Source: Anaerobaca sp035448545 | GTDB lineage: Bacteria; Planctomycetota; Phycisphaerae; Sedimentisphaerales; Anaerobacaceae | NCBI GenBank assembly: GCA_035448545.1 | Contig: DAOTJE010000025.1 | Coordinates: 1 to 64,000, forward strand | Direction of reading: 5' to 3' | DNA length: 64,000 nucleotides | In this document: in pieces, positions 29,325 through 38,777 of the stretch | How positions within the stretch are numbered: position 1 is the first letter of the stretch | Layout of the letters: each line of letters starts with the position of its first letter | Position numbers and translations under genes: made by a program | The notes under the pieces: model-generated | Seen by the model: only the letters and a program-made list of their open reading frames with translations | Databases searched by the model: none | Told to the model about the DNA's origin: nothing

Positions 29325-30365
29325 CTACAACAGCGTGATGCCCGCCGCACGGCACTTCGCAACCATCTGGGCCGGCCAGACGCTGGCGTGAACCTCGCCG
29401 ATGTGAAGCTTGCGCAGGAAGAACATACACAGTCTCGATTGGCCGATGCCACCCCCGATGCTCAAGGGCAGCTCACCCGCCAGCAGGCGCTTGTGCCATT
29501 CATACTGGCAACGTTCCAGGGCCCCGCGAATCTCCAGTTGCTGGAGCAGACTGCGCTTGTCTACACGAATCCCCATCGAGCTGATCTCAAACGCCCGGTT
29601 CAGCAGCGGATACCAAAGCAGAATGTCGCCGTTGAGCCCCCGGGTGCGGGCACCCGTCGGCGTCACCCAGTCGTCGTAGTCGGGCGCGCGTCCATCGTGC
29701 ACAGTGCCATCAGCCAGCATACCCCCGATGCCGATGACGAAGACCGCCCCCCGCTCCTGTGTGATCCGGTCCTCCCGCTGACGCGGCCCCAGATTGGGCC
29801 AGCGCTCCAGCAGATCTTCGCTGTGCACGAAGGCGATCTCTTCCGGCAGCATCGGCTCGATGTGGAGGTATCGCTCGCAGACGACCGTCTCGGTCTGACG
29901 CAGCACGGCGTAGATGGCCCGAACAATGTCTTTCAGAAAATCGAGGTTTCGCTCGCTCTCGCGGATGACGCGTTCCCAGTCCCATTGATCGACATAGACC
30001 GAGTGGAGGTTATCCAGGCACTCCTCGTCCGGCCGGATGGCGTTCATGTCGGTGTACAGCCCTTCGCCGGGGCCAAACCCGTAATCGGCCAGCACCATCC
30101 GCTTCCACTTCGCCAGGGAGAACAAGCATTCCGCCTCGCTGTAGCCGTCGTCCTTGATCCGGAACGTGGCTTTGGCTTCCACGCCGTTCAGGTCGTCGTT
30201 GACGCCGGAGCCCTTCCTTACAAACAGCGGCGCCGAGACCCGCTGGAGATTCAACGCCGCCGCCAGGTGGTCCTGGAAGAAGTCTTTGACGAACTTGATG
30301 GCCTGCTCCGTTTGTCGCAGGTTCAGAATGGGTCGGTACTCACCGTTCAGAATCAGGTGCGGCAT
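29325..30365 (-). CDS. asnA: Aspartate--ammonia ligase
   Basis: AsnA makes asparagine from aspartate and ammonia with ATP, through an aspartyl-adenylate. The 346-residue protein shows the family blocks RVSAPLFVRKGSGVNDDLNG, YSEAECLFSLAKWKR, YTDMNAIRPDEE, SVYVDQWDWE, and the C-terminal LPLSIGGGIGQSRLCMFFL. Length is close to the usual 330. A GGAGG lies just before the ATG at 30365, which decides the start against the longer frame (30392). It appears monocistronic. Confidence 0.95.
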   Translation of the reverse strand: MPHLILNGEYRPILNLRQTEQAIKFVKDFFQDHLAAALNLQRVSAPLFVRKGSGVNDDLNGVEAKATFRIKDDGYSEAECLFSLAKWKRMVLADYGFGPGEGLYTDMNAIRPDEECLDNLHSVYVDQWDWERVIRESERNLDFLKDIVRAIYAVLRQTETVVCERYLHIEPMLPEEIAFVHSEDLLERWPNLGPRQREDRITQERGAVFVIGIGGMLADGTVHDGRAPDYDDWVTPTGARTRGLNGDILLWYPLLNRAFEISSMGIRVDKRSLLQQLEIRGALERCQYEWHKRLLAGELPLSIGGGIGQSRLCMFFLRKLHIGEVHASVWPAQMVAKCRAAGITLL

Positions 30366-30557
30366 TGAAACCTCCAACATTTTGCGATCCATTCCCCTTT
30401 CGACAATGGTTCCAGACCATACCGGCGAGCCGTCGCGGGGTCAAACCAAAACCAGCTTCCGCCTTGAAAACCTCCAATCCGGGTGCAATAATCGCCCCAC
30501 GGCAGCGACTGAAGGGTTGTATCGGTTCCGGAGAAACCTGAAATCGGAGATACTCGC

Positions 30558-31331
30558 ATGGCCAGGATCGGTGTTGTCGGCACGCTCGCATTCATGGCGC
30601 TTTTCGTCGGATGTTGCGTCAGCGTGGAGGGCGATTATCGGGCCAAGGCCCAGCGGACCGCGAACCTGACCGTTCCCGTGGCAGACGTGACCGGCCTGGA
30701 CATCCGCACCAACGTGGGAACCATTCGGCTCGAGAGCTCCGACGTTAGTGAGGTGCGAATCACCGCCGAGATCACGGTCAAGGCCAAGACGGAAGAGGAG
30801 GCCCAGGTCTTGGTCGACGAGGTGCAGATCGTTGCCGAACAGTCCGGCCGGATCCTCGTCATCAAGGCGGACAAGCCCTCGAACTTCGGCCGCAACCAAC
30901 TGGCGGTCGACTTCACGATCGCCGCCCCCGCCCGCCTGGCTCTTGACTGCACGACCAATGTGGGCGACATCCAGGTGACGGGTTTCAGCGATCGCGTGGC
31001 CGCCAAGACCGATGTCGGTGCCATCCGCTGCACCGACTTGCGTGACGACGCGGACCTTCACACCAATGTGGGCGATATCCATGCGACGTATGCGGCGGAC
31101 GCTCCGGCCGCACTGAACATCACTGCCGCCACCAATGTGGGCAACGTGGACCTCACGGGCCCGACCGAGATGTCCGCACGGCTGGCCGCCTCTGTCAACG
31201 TTGGCTCCATCGACACCGACCGCCCACTGACCATCACCGGAAAGATCCAGAAGTCTATCAAGACCACAATCGGCAACGCCGAAGGAGATGTCACGCTCCG
31301 CACGAACGTCGGCTCGATCCGCATCCGCTGA
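30558..31331 (+). CDS. DUF4097-like lipoprotein with TNVG beta repeats
   Basis: A 257-residue exported protein. The signal ends in a lipobox at about residues 16-19 (FVGC). The mature part is beta-strand rich, with a phrase of the type TNVGxI repeated at intervals: IRTNVGTIRL, CTTNVGDIQV, LHTNVGDIHA, AATNVGNVDL and LRTNVGSIRI. This is the pattern of DUF4097-type putative adhesin domains, which form a beta-solenoid. The function is not known. The stop is 12 bp from the convergent DUF401-type gene. Confidence 0.75.
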   Translation: MARIGVVGTLAFMALFVGCCVSVEGDYRAKAQRTANLTVPVADVTGLDIRTNVGTIRLESSDVSEVRITAEITVKAKTEEEAQVLVDEVQIVAEQSGRILVIKADKPSNFGRNQLAVDFTIAAPARLALDCTTNVGDIQVTGFSDRVAAKTDVGAIRCTDLRDDADLHTNVGDIHATYAADAPAALNITAATNVGNVDLTGPTEMSARLAASVNVGSIDTDRPLTITGKIQKSIKTTIGNAEGDVTLRTNVGSIRIR

Positions 31332-31343
31332 GCCGTCGTTGTC

Positions 31344-32591
31344 TCAGAAAGCGGACAGTGCCATCAGGAAGCCGGCGGCCGCAATGCACAGCGCCGGCGG
31401 AAGGACACGGAGGATAATGCGTGCCAGAGGCGTGTGGAAGTAGCTGGCCGACAGCGCCAGGCACAAGTGAATCGGACTGATCGACAGGCCGAATTGCAGA
31501 CCGGCAAACGCCAGCGTCTCCAGCCCCAGATTCGTCTGCCCCCCTTGCGTGATATAAGCCATCAGGAATGGATAGGTAATCGCCACCGTCCCCATCGTCA
31601 CGCCGGTACTGGCGGCTACCAGGAACGGAAGCAGAAATACGATCAACGACGCGGGCATATGCAGTTGGGCGAAGAAGTCGACCACGCTGCCGACCGCACC
31701 GCCGGCCTCCAGATTCAGCTTGAACCACAATGCTCCAAACAACAGCAGGACCATGTCAGGCTCTTTGGCCGCTTTGAAGATCCCGCCCCACCGTCGGACG
31801 CAGACCCGATGCAGCAGGAGCAGGCCAAGAATCGCCAGGAAGATCGCAATCGCCGGCGGCACATCCAGCACAATGTACAGAATGGCCGTGAATGCAATCG
31901 GCCAGAAAGCATGGACGAAGTCCCTGGTGTGCAAGCGGAGGCCAGCCCTTGCTTCCGTGTGTTCGCGCTGTCGAGGGGGAATCCCGGCCAGCAGCAGAAA
32001 CACAATTCCGCTGACGATTCCCGCAGCAGTCAGGACAATGTGATGAGCGAGCAGTCGCCCGGCTGAGACACCCAGCATGCCCTGGATCAGCGGGATGGCC
32101 GGAAACAGAGGCCAGACCGGCTCCCACTGATGGCGGAAGAAGAAGTTGATCGCCGCCAGGCGACTGCGGTCGACACCGATCTTGTCGCCCGCTTCCCGCA
32201 CCATCGGCGCCGAGAGCATGATCCCTCCCGGCGTCGGCAACATTCCCATCATCAAAGGAATTGCTGCCAGCGCCACCCGACGGCTGCGGAACAGTCCCTG
32301 CATCGCCGGGACCAGACGCGACGAGAGCCCAATCTGCCCCATCGCTTCCCCCACGACGTTGACCAGCAGCAGCAGGCTCGTCAGCGACGCAAACAGATAA
32401 GGGGTGGTCTGTGTCAGCGCCTTGTTCGTCCACTCGTCCACCAACCGCCCCCACATCGCCTGCGGCGTCACACCGAGCAAGACCGCCAGCACGCCGGCAG
32501 CCACCACCAGCGACAGACCAATCTTGACGCCGAATCGCAGCAACACCACCAGGGCCAGCAGCGAGACGACAATGGCTCCCAACGCGTACAT
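31344..32591 (-). CDS. DUF401-type integral membrane protein
   Basis: A 415-residue polytopic membrane protein with about ten hydrophobic helices. It resembles DUF401 proteins, relatives of the gluconate/anion transporters: characteristic pieces are LMMGMLPTPGGIMLSAPMV, an FFRHQWEPVWPLFPAIPL region and a C-terminal STGVTMGTVAITYPFL, LSISPIHLCLALSASYF. The transported substrate is unknown. The ATG at 32591 is the natural first residue, since the first helix starts right after it. The convergent lipoprotein gene ends 12 bp away. Confidence 0.8.
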   Translation of the reverse strand: MYALGAIVVSLLALVVLLRFGVKIGLSLVVAAGVLAVLLGVTPQAMWGRLVDEWTNKALTQTTPYLFASLTSLLLLVNVVGEAMGQIGLSSRLVPAMQGLFRSRRVALAAIPLMMGMLPTPGGIMLSAPMVREAGDKIGVDRSRLAAINFFFRHQWEPVWPLFPAIPLIQGMLGVSAGRLLAHHIVLTAAGIVSGIVFLLLAGIPPRQREHTEARAGLRLHTRDFVHAFWPIAFTAILYIVLDVPPAIAIFLAILGLLLLHRVCVRRWGGIFKAAKEPDMVLLLFGALWFKLNLEAGGAVGSVVDFFAQLHMPASLIVFLLPFLVAASTGVTMGTVAITYPFLMAYITQGGQTNLGLETLAFAGLQFGLSISPIHLCLALSASYFHTPLARIILRVLPPALCIAAAGFLMALSAF

Positions 32592-32756
32592 CGCCGTTCA
32601 CCTGCACTCCAGCAAAGCCTTGCACATCCGTTCGGATGTCTCCGAAAAACCGGGGCATTCTAATCGGCCCTACCGTTGGACGAAAGCATGAACCCGAATC
32701 CGCACGGCCTGGAGTCGCCGGAAAAGCCTCCCTCCCTCGAACGAGCGTCCCTGGCC

Positions 32757-33848
32757 CTATGCCTTTGCCACAACCGTCGCATACCGGTGTCTTTTCGCCC
32801 CCGTGCCCGACAGTGCGGCGCAGGCCTTGTCGAGAATCTTCGTCTCCAGCGGGCAGGACAGGTCGGCGCTGCTGACGACTTTCAGGAACCTGTTCTTCTT
32901 CTCGGAAATATCCCCGCCCGATTTCAGGACCTCATAGACCTCATGGAGCGCGGTGATGTAGACGGCGGAAAGGCGAACGGCCTGGTCGTAGTGACCCATG
33001 TAGTCCGATTCGAGGATGTATTCCTGGTACATCTTCGAGTCGCGTCCTCGCTTCTCATAGTCCTCCGCGGCCTTTTTGTACGGGCCCACAGTCCGGCAGG
33101 TCCGCAGAACCAGCAGCAGGTTGTCTACTGAACTCTCGATCGTATCCTCCGAAGGAAATGCTCCGTAGACCTGAACGAACCCCCGCTGGAGGAAGTAGCG
33201 GAACCAGTCCTCCGTGTTTCGCCCGGTGGTGTGTTTGGGGACACAGTCCACCCACTGGTTGAACTTCTGCTCGAAGAAATCGTACTTCGCCCGGGCTCGG
33301 CCCTTCTGCTTGAGCCGCTCGTCGCGGTAGACTTCCTCATAGAGAAAGTAGTCCTGAAAGACCTCGCACTCCTGATGCTTCCTGCGGTTCTTGCCATCCC
33401 GGTAGTAGGGCTTGGCGATCCGATTGACCAGCGGATGAAGGATCTGATCGGCCGCGATGTGCGTCAGATGTCCCGCGATATACGCGAGCTTCCGCATATC
33501 GTCATCATCCAGGAGAACCTCGTCTCCTTCGCGCACCGCGTCGCTGAACAGCACCTCACAGAGATTCAGCGGAAACTCATTCGGCCGACAGGAATGCAGG
33601 TGATAGGACCAGGGCGTCACGCCGGCCGCCTGGACGAAACCGTCCATCAGCATGTCCTTGGCCGAGCGGGCGATGTTCGCGTAGTAGTACAAGTCCGGCC
33701 CGATACTGCCCAGATTCATGTATGCTTGATAGAGCTTCTCCTTGTTGTCGAGCATCCTCGCAAAGGCGGCCAGAGACTCCACGCCGCTTTCCTGGAGACG
33801 GTTCAGCGTTTTGTGGGCAATCACCATATGAGCGATAGTCGCCGGCAT
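32757..33848 (-). CDS. Zinc-dependent phospholipase C-like protein
   Basis: A 363-residue protein of the zinc-dependent phospholipase C superfamily. The N-terminus MPATIAHMVIAHKTLNRL has the histidine typical of this fold. NLGSIGPDLYYYAN and YIAGHLTHIAADQILHPLV carry further zinc-ligand histidines and aspartates. No signal peptide is visible, so it may act in the cytoplasm. Substrate unknown. AAAGGA precedes the ATG at 33848, so the longer frame from 33917 was rejected. It is a stand-alone gene. Confidence 0.78.
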   Translation of the reverse strand: MPATIAHMVIAHKTLNRLQESGVESLAAFARMLDNKEKLYQAYMNLGSIGPDLYYYANIARSAKDMLMDGFVQAAGVTPWSYHLHSCRPNEFPLNLCEVLFSDAVREGDEVLLDDDDMRKLAYIAGHLTHIAADQILHPLVNRIAKPYYRDGKNRRKHQECEVFQDYFLYEEVYRDERLKQKGRARAKYDFFEQKFNQWVDCVPKHTTGRNTEDWFRYFLQRGFVQVYGAFPSEDTIESSVDNLLLVLRTCRTVGPYKKAAEDYEKRGRDSKMYQEYILESDYMGHYDQAVRLSAVYITALHEVYEVLKSGGDISEKKNRFLKVVSSADLSCPLETKILDKACAALSGTGAKRHRYATVVAKA

Positions 33849-33986
33849 TCTGTTGTCCTTTCCATGCAAAAGGGTCCCCCGTGGTCTCTTTCGGATGTTT
33901 CGCGGGTGTCTCTGCAATACAATCGCGGACGCGGACGGCGTGAGGCGGAGCAGAAACCGAAAGGAGCGATGCGGCGGGAAATGAAA

Positions 33987-34012
33987 AAGGCTCTGCCGCC
34001 AGGCAGAGCCTT
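33987..34012 (-). terminator. Rho-independent terminator of the cold-shock gene
   Basis: A perfect 11-bp stem (33987-33997 with 34002-34012) with a 4-nt loop. On the minus strand it is followed by five T residues, so it terminates the cold-shock transcript, whose stop codon is only about 26 bp away. Confidence 0.85.
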
Positions 34013-34037
34013 CCAGACTCTACGGTCTTGCTGACAA

Positions 34038-34241
34038 TCAGCCGGGGATTACGTTGGTCGCGCACGGGCCCTTCTTGCCTTGGCCGACTGTGAACTCCAC
34101 CTTTTGGCCTTCGTCCAGAGTGGCGTAGCCCTCGGTCCTGATTTCGGAGTGATGCACGAACAGATCGTCGCCACCATCATCCGGAGTGATGAATCCGTAT
34201 CCCTTATCCGCGTTGAACCATTTTACCGTGCCTGTACCCAC
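34038..34241 (-). CDS. Cold-shock domain protein
   Basis: A 67-residue single cold-shock domain that binds single-stranded RNA or DNA. The RNP1 motif KGYGFI and RNP2 motif DLFVHH are intact, as are the first strand GTVKWFNADK and the final GKKGPCATNVIP. The start is a GTG at 34241, with a good AAGGAG about 9 nt upstream; no ATG is near. A strong terminator follows. Such genes are often regulated by long 5' leaders, and about 350 bp without a gene lie upstream. Confidence 0.93.
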   Translation of the reverse strand: MGTGTVKWFNADKGYGFITPDDGGDDLFVHHSEIRTEGYATLDEGQKVEFTVGQGKKGPCATNVIPG

Positions 34242-34602
34242 TTGCTCTTCTCCTTAGGCCCAGCGGGCCTGTAATGCGCTTTCCCTCTGCTTGTGAAAAA
34301 GGAGTAGACTTCGAGGGAAGAAAGCATACACCTTTACATATCGGCCATGCTATCGCCGCAGCGTCCTGTGGCCAATAAAAATGACATCAAAAAAGGAAAA
34401 AAAATGCGAAGGAATGCACTCGCCGTCCGCTCGGGCACGCTGACGCCGTTGCTGTTCGGTTGTCACCGGCCCGCCGTGATCCCTTTCAGACGGTCGCCCT
34501 GTTGTGACAGTCCCGTCCCTCTCCGGCATACCGCCCGCAAAAGCAAGATTGACGCAACGGCTTTTCGGTGATACCTTCAGCACGGTCTTAGGAGATGTAA
34601 CT
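34242..34602. other. Divergent region upstream of the cold-shock gene
   Basis: A 361-bp stretch between divergent genes, with an A-rich part at 34375-34405. It probably contains the promoter and leader of the cold-shock gene and the promoter of the plus-strand membrane protein. No conserved riboswitch or small gene was recognised. Confidence 0.4.
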
Positions 34603-35499
34603 ATGGAGTTGTCTTGGATTAACAAGCTACGCATCGGGGCAGTCATTGCACTGGGCATCGTGATTATCGGCGTCCTCGCCTGGCCTCTGGCGGCTCCGGA
34701 CGATCCCATGTCCCCGGTCCGGTCGAGCGATATCGGTTTCGTCGGCACTCTGCTGCTCGGTGCGCTGAGTTTTGCCGTCGGCGCTGTCAGCTTCTTCGTA
34801 GCCTGGCCTCACGGCCGGGAGATCGGGGTCCTGGCGGTACCCTTCGGCCTCGCTGCGTGGGCCATTCGCTCCGGCCCCATGCTGTCGCTGACCCAATCGC
34901 ACACCACCGCCCAGGCAAGGCAAGGACTGGTCCAGTCCCTCCTATTCGAGCCGGTCTACTGGCTGTTGATCGTCGCGGCAGGGTTTGCCGGTGTTTTGGT
35001 CGCCCAGCGCATCAGTGCCAACCAGACCTCCAAGGCCGGCCTTGCCAAGCTTCAGAGCTGCTTCAAATCCAATGCCGCGGTTATCGGTCTACTCGCGCTG
35101 GTCGTGGCGGTTCTCCTTTCCATCTTCTTCTTCGGAGTCTTTGCGCAGGGCCTGCCCACGTCGGGCAAAGCGCCGGCCGCTCAACCTCCGAAAGGTCAGA
35201 TCGTCTTCGCCGGGATTGCAGCCTTTGCCGTAGCCGGGTTCGTCATCAAGAAGCTCTTCGATCTGTCCTATGCCTGGACCACCCTGGCCACCACTCTTGT
35301 AGTCCCTTTTGCCACGATGGCCTATTACCGGTCCGACACCGTCCAGAAGTTTGCCGAAACCCAGCCGGCGGCCTACTTTCCGCACGCGATTTTCGCCTTC
35401 CTGCCCGTGCAGATCGTGGCCCTTGGGGCCATCGGTTCAGTGATCGGCTACTGGCTGGCCATCCAGTACGACTACTGGCGGCAGCACGGTAGCGCCTGA
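34603..35499 (+). CDS. Polytopic membrane protein of unknown function
   Basis: A 298-residue protein with about eight predicted membrane helices and short loops. No family was recognised. The ATG at 34603 is preceded by TTAGGAGATG, a good ribosome-binding site, and the hydrophobic core starts soon after; the longer upstream frame is polar and unsupported. A hairpin terminator lies about 100 bp after the stop. The csrA gene comes next on the same strand but is separated from it by that terminator. Confidence 0.7.
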   Translation: MELSWINKLRIGAVIALGIVIIGVLAWPLAAPDDPMSPVRSSDIGFVGTLLLGALSFAVGAVSFFVAWPHGREIGVLAVPFGLAAWAIRSGPMLSLTQSHTTAQARQGLVQSLLFEPVYWLLIVAAGFAGVLVAQRISANQTSKAGLAKLQSCFKSNAAVIGLLALVVAVLLSIFFFGVFAQGLPTSGKAPAAQPPKGQIVFAGIAAFAVAGFVIKKLFDLSYAWTTLATTLVVPFATMAYYRSDTVQKFAETQPAAYFPHAIFAFLPVQIVALGAIGSVIGYWLAIQYDYWRQHGSA

Positions 35500-35602
35500 T
35501 AATCGATGGACAATTCCCTTTTTTCTGTCGTTTTCCAGGCCTGTAACCCCTTATCCTACCGTCTTTTACGCACAGCCACCCCTCTGTATATCCCTCTGAG
35601 AC

Positions 35603-35632
35603 CAAAGAAAAACAGAATTCTTTGGTTTTGCC
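35603..35632 (+). terminator. Hairpin terminator after the membrane-protein gene
   Basis: A 9-bp perfect stem (35603-35611 with 35620-35628), 8-nt loop, followed by TTTTG. It lies between the polytopic membrane protein gene and csrA and probably separates their transcripts. Confidence 0.65.
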
Positions 35633-35804
35633 CGCCTAATTGACCGACATATAGATGTCCTTACCCCCTGTTGGGAGGATACGGGACCAGCGCATGGCGG
35701 CGTCGCCATGGCAGTCTGACGATGCAGAGAGTCAACAAAACGAACACAGAAATACTGCTTTACGTAGGGAACACTGTAAAACCAGCCGACAAAAGGAGTT
35801 AACG

Positions 35805-36035
35805 ATGTTGGTTCTGAGCAGACAAAGAGATGAATCCATCATGATCGGCGATGACGTCGAGATCACGATCGTCGATGTCCGCGGGGACAAGGTGCGATTG
35901 GGCATCAACGCACCCAAGCACATCCCCGTCCATCGCCGGGAGATCTACGACGCCATCCAGAAGGAGAAGGCGGAGAAGGCCGAAGGCGGGGAGACCAAAG
36001 GCACCGAGCAGAAGTCCTCTCCCAAGGAATCGTAG
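35805..36035 (+). CDS. csrA: Carbon storage regulator CsrA
   Basis: CsrA is a small RNA-binding protein that controls translation of target messages. The 76-residue protein begins MLVLSRQRDESIMIGDDVEI and continues ITIVDVRGDKVRLGINAP and HRREIYDAIQ, all canonical. After the core, about 25 residues form a charged, lysine- and glutamate-rich tail, longer than in enterobacterial CsrA. AAGGAG precedes the ATG at 35805. No flagellar gene or fliW is adjacent. Confidence 0.95.
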   Translation: MLVLSRQRDESIMIGDDVEITIVDVRGDKVRLGINAPKHIPVHRREIYDAIQKEKAEKAEGGETKGTEQKSSPKES

Positions 36036-36320
36036 AAGTTTCACCCTCTGAGTCTGCCATCGCATCGCTGCTGCCACGCCTCACTGTAGTATCTCACGAC
36101 CCTCTCGTCCTGCAAGAGGGTTCCCCGTCCCGCTGTTGTCCTGATGCCCGAAATCACGGCAAACGGCCTCCGCATTCGCTCTGGCAACTCGCCCGATAAT
36201 CCGCGTGACCTTCGATGGGGGTCGGCAACACCACCCTGCGGGGTTGCACGAATCCTCCCAGCGGGTATGATCAGATCCTCGATTTGTTCGTGATTACCCT
36301 CATGGTAAAGGAAGGTCGCA

Positions 36321-38759
36321 ATGTCACATCAAACAAGAAGTATCGCCGGTCTGTACCTGTCTGTCATCCTACTCGGACTTTCGGCCACATCGGACGCCAC
36401 CGGTCGGGACCAGACCAAGCTCGAGCGGGACTACCCCGTCAAGCCCGTCCCATTCCATCACGTTCACATCGACGACGGTTTCTGGACGCCTCGCCTGGAA
36501 ACCAGCCGCACCGTGACGATTCCGTATGCGTTTGAAAAATGCGAGGAAACCGGCCGCATTCGCAATTTCGAGAAGGCCGCCGGTCTGCGGGAGGGCAAAC
36601 ACGAAGGCATCTGCTTCGACGACTCCGATGTCTATAAGGTTATGGAGGGAGCCGCCTATTCGCTCCAGGTCAGCCCTGACACCATGATGAGGCTCTACCT
36701 CGACAAACTGATTGCGGTTATGGGCAAGGCACAGTGGGAAGATGGCTATCTGTACACCTTCTACTCGATTCCCGAAAGACAGCCCGAGAAACGATGGACC
36801 AACATCCAATCGATGCACGAGCAATACTGCGTCGGGCACATGTACGAAGCGGCCGTCGCCCACTACCAGGTTACAGGCGATTCGTCCTTCCTGAAAATCG
36901 CCACCGACAACGCGGACCTCATCTGTGACACGTTTGCGCCGGACAAGCGCACCGATCCATCGGGACACGAAGAGATCGAGATCGCCCTGTGCAAACTCTA
37001 TCGCGCCACCGGCAACGAGAAGTACCTCGATCAGGCCAAGTTCTTCCTCGATCAGCGCGGCCGCACCGGTCGGCGCGGACCCGACGGCAACGGTGGACTC
37101 TACGGCGAATATGCGCAGGACCACAAGCCGGTGACCGAGCAAACAAAGGCGGTGGGACACTCGGTCCGCGCCGCCTACCTGTACACCGGCATGGCCGACG
37201 TCGCCGCCCTGACCGGTAATATGGACTACATTCGGGCCATCGACGCAATCTGGAGCGATGCTGTCGGGACCAAGCTCTATGTCACCGGCGGAATCGGGGC
37301 CAGCGGAGGCAACGAGGGCTTCAGCGAACCGTATGAGCTGCCCAACCGGACTGCCTACTGCGAGACCTGTGCGTCGATCGCGAACGTCTACTGGAACCAC
37401 CGCATGTTCCTCATGCACGACGACGGCAAGTACATCGACGTTCTCGAACGCACGCTGTACAACGCCGCGCTGTCCGGCGTTTCCATGCAGGGTGACCGCT
37501 TCTTCTATCCCAACGTGCTGGAATCGGCGGAAGGAGACGAGCGCAGTCCCTGGTTCGCCTGCGCCTGCTGCCCCTCAAACGTGGCACGGTTCATCCCATC
37601 GGTCCCCGGTTATGTCTATGCCCACAAGGATCGCGACCTCTATGTGAATCTGTTCGTCGGCGGAAGCGCCACGATCCAGACCACCGGCAACACGGTGACC
37701 ATCACGCAAGAGACGGAGTATCCGTGGGAAGGCAAGGTCACGATCCACGTCGAGCCGCAGGAGAGCGAGACATTCTCGGTTTGCGTCCGCATCCCGGGCT
37801 GGGCCCGCAACGAGGCCGTCCCCAGCGACTTGTACCGATTCGTGGAATCCGTGAAGGACGAACCGAGGCTGGAGGTAAATGGCAAACGCATCTCGCCGCC
37901 GGTCGTGCGAGGGTATGCCCGCATCGAACGGCGATGGGACAAGGGCGATACGATTGCGTTACGTCTGCCGATGCCGGTTCGCCGGATCATCGCTCACGAC
38001 GCCGTGAAGGCCGACCGGGGCAAGGTGGCCCTCCAGCGCGGCCCGCTGGTTTACTGCTTGGAAGGACATGACAACGACGCGGCTGTACGGAGCCTGGTGA
38101 TCCCGGATGATGCCAAACTCAAGATCCAACACCGCCCCGATCTGCTGGGCGGTGTCACAGTGGTCACGGGTAAGGCCCGCACTGCCAAACGCACGCTTGA
38201 CGAAGACATCGTCCTGACACGAGAGCGGGACTTCACCGCGATTCCTTACTACGCCTGGGCCCATCGGGGGCGCAGCCCGATGACCGTCTGGCCGGCCCGC
38301 GTGCCGCAGGCCGCCTATCCGGAGCCGGCCGATACGCTGGCCTACACCAGCAAGACAACCGCTTCGTTCGTGCACAAGTCGCTGGACGCGATCAAAGACC
38401 AGAGCGTACCGGCCAACTCTGCCGACGCCTCGGCGGGGCAACTGGACTTCTGGCCGCACAAGAACACGAAGGAGTGGCTTCAATTCGAGTGGGACCGGAA
38501 GCAGAGGGTCTCCGGCGTTAAGGTTTACTGGTTCGACGACAGCGATCACGGCGGTTGCCGCGTGCCGCAATCCTGGCACGTGCTCTATCGCGATGCCGAT
38601 GGCAGCTTCCAACCCGTGCGCACGGCTGACTCCTATGGCACCCGGAAGGACACCTTCAATGCGGTGACGTTTGAACCCCTCGAAACCGACGCACTCCGAA
38701 TCGAGATCGTCCTCGACGAGAAGTGGTCGGCCGGCGTGCAGGAGGTGGTGATCGAATGA
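36321..38759 (+). CDS. Exported GH127 (DUF1680) glycosidase with C-terminal discoidin-like domain
   Basis: An 812-residue glycoside hydrolase of family GH127/DUF1680. Characterised members release beta-L-arabinofuranose from plant glycans; the substrate here is inferred. A signal peptide spans about residues 1-27. The alpha/alpha-barrel core shows HIDDGFWTPRLE, EGAAYSLQ, GHSVRAAYLYTG and the zinc/nucleophile region: Glu336 (FSEPYELPN), Cys350 (YCETC) and Cys416-Cys417 (FACACCPSN). The last 130 residues (KEWLQFEWDRKQRVSGVKVYW onward is a beta-sandwich) resemble an F5/8 type C carbohydrate-binding domain. AAGGAAGG precedes the ATG. It stands alone. Confidence 0.88.
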   Translation: MSHQTRSIAGLYLSVILLGLSATSDATGRDQTKLERDYPVKPVPFHHVHIDDGFWTPRLETSRTVTIPYAFEKCEETGRIRNFEKAAGLREGKHEGICFDDSDVYKVMEGAAYSLQVSPDTMMRLYLDKLIAVMGKAQWEDGYLYTFYSIPERQPEKRWTNIQSMHEQYCVGHMYEAAVAHYQVTGDSSFLKIATDNADLICDTFAPDKRTDPSGHEEIEIALCKLYRATGNEKYLDQAKFFLDQRGRTGRRGPDGNGGLYGEYAQDHKPVTEQTKAVGHSVRAAYLYTGMADVAALTGNMDYIRAIDAIWSDAVGTKLYVTGGIGASGGNEGFSEPYELPNRTAYCETCASIANVYWNHRMFLMHDDGKYIDVLERTLYNAALSGVSMQGDRFFYPNVLESAEGDERSPWFACACCPSNVARFIPSVPGYVYAHKDRDLYVNLFVGGSATIQTTGNTVTITQETEYPWEGKVTIHVEPQESETFSVCVRIPGWARNEAVPSDLYRFVESVKDEPRLEVNGKRISPPVVRGYARIERRWDKGDTIALRLPMPVRRIIAHDAVKADRGKVALQRGPLVYCLEGHDNDAAVRSLVIPDDAKLKIQHRPDLLGGVTVVTGKARTAKRTLDEDIVLTRERDFTAIPYYAWAHRGRSPMTVWPARVPQAAYPEPADTLAYTSKTTASFVHKSLDAIKDQSVPANSADASAGQLDFWPHKNTKEWLQFEWDRKQRVSGVKVYWFDDSDHGGCRVPQSWHVLYRDADGSFQPVRTADSYGTRKDTFNAVTFEPLETDALRIEIVLDEKWSAGVQEVVIE

Positions 38760-38777
38760 CCGGTTTTCAATCCGGCC

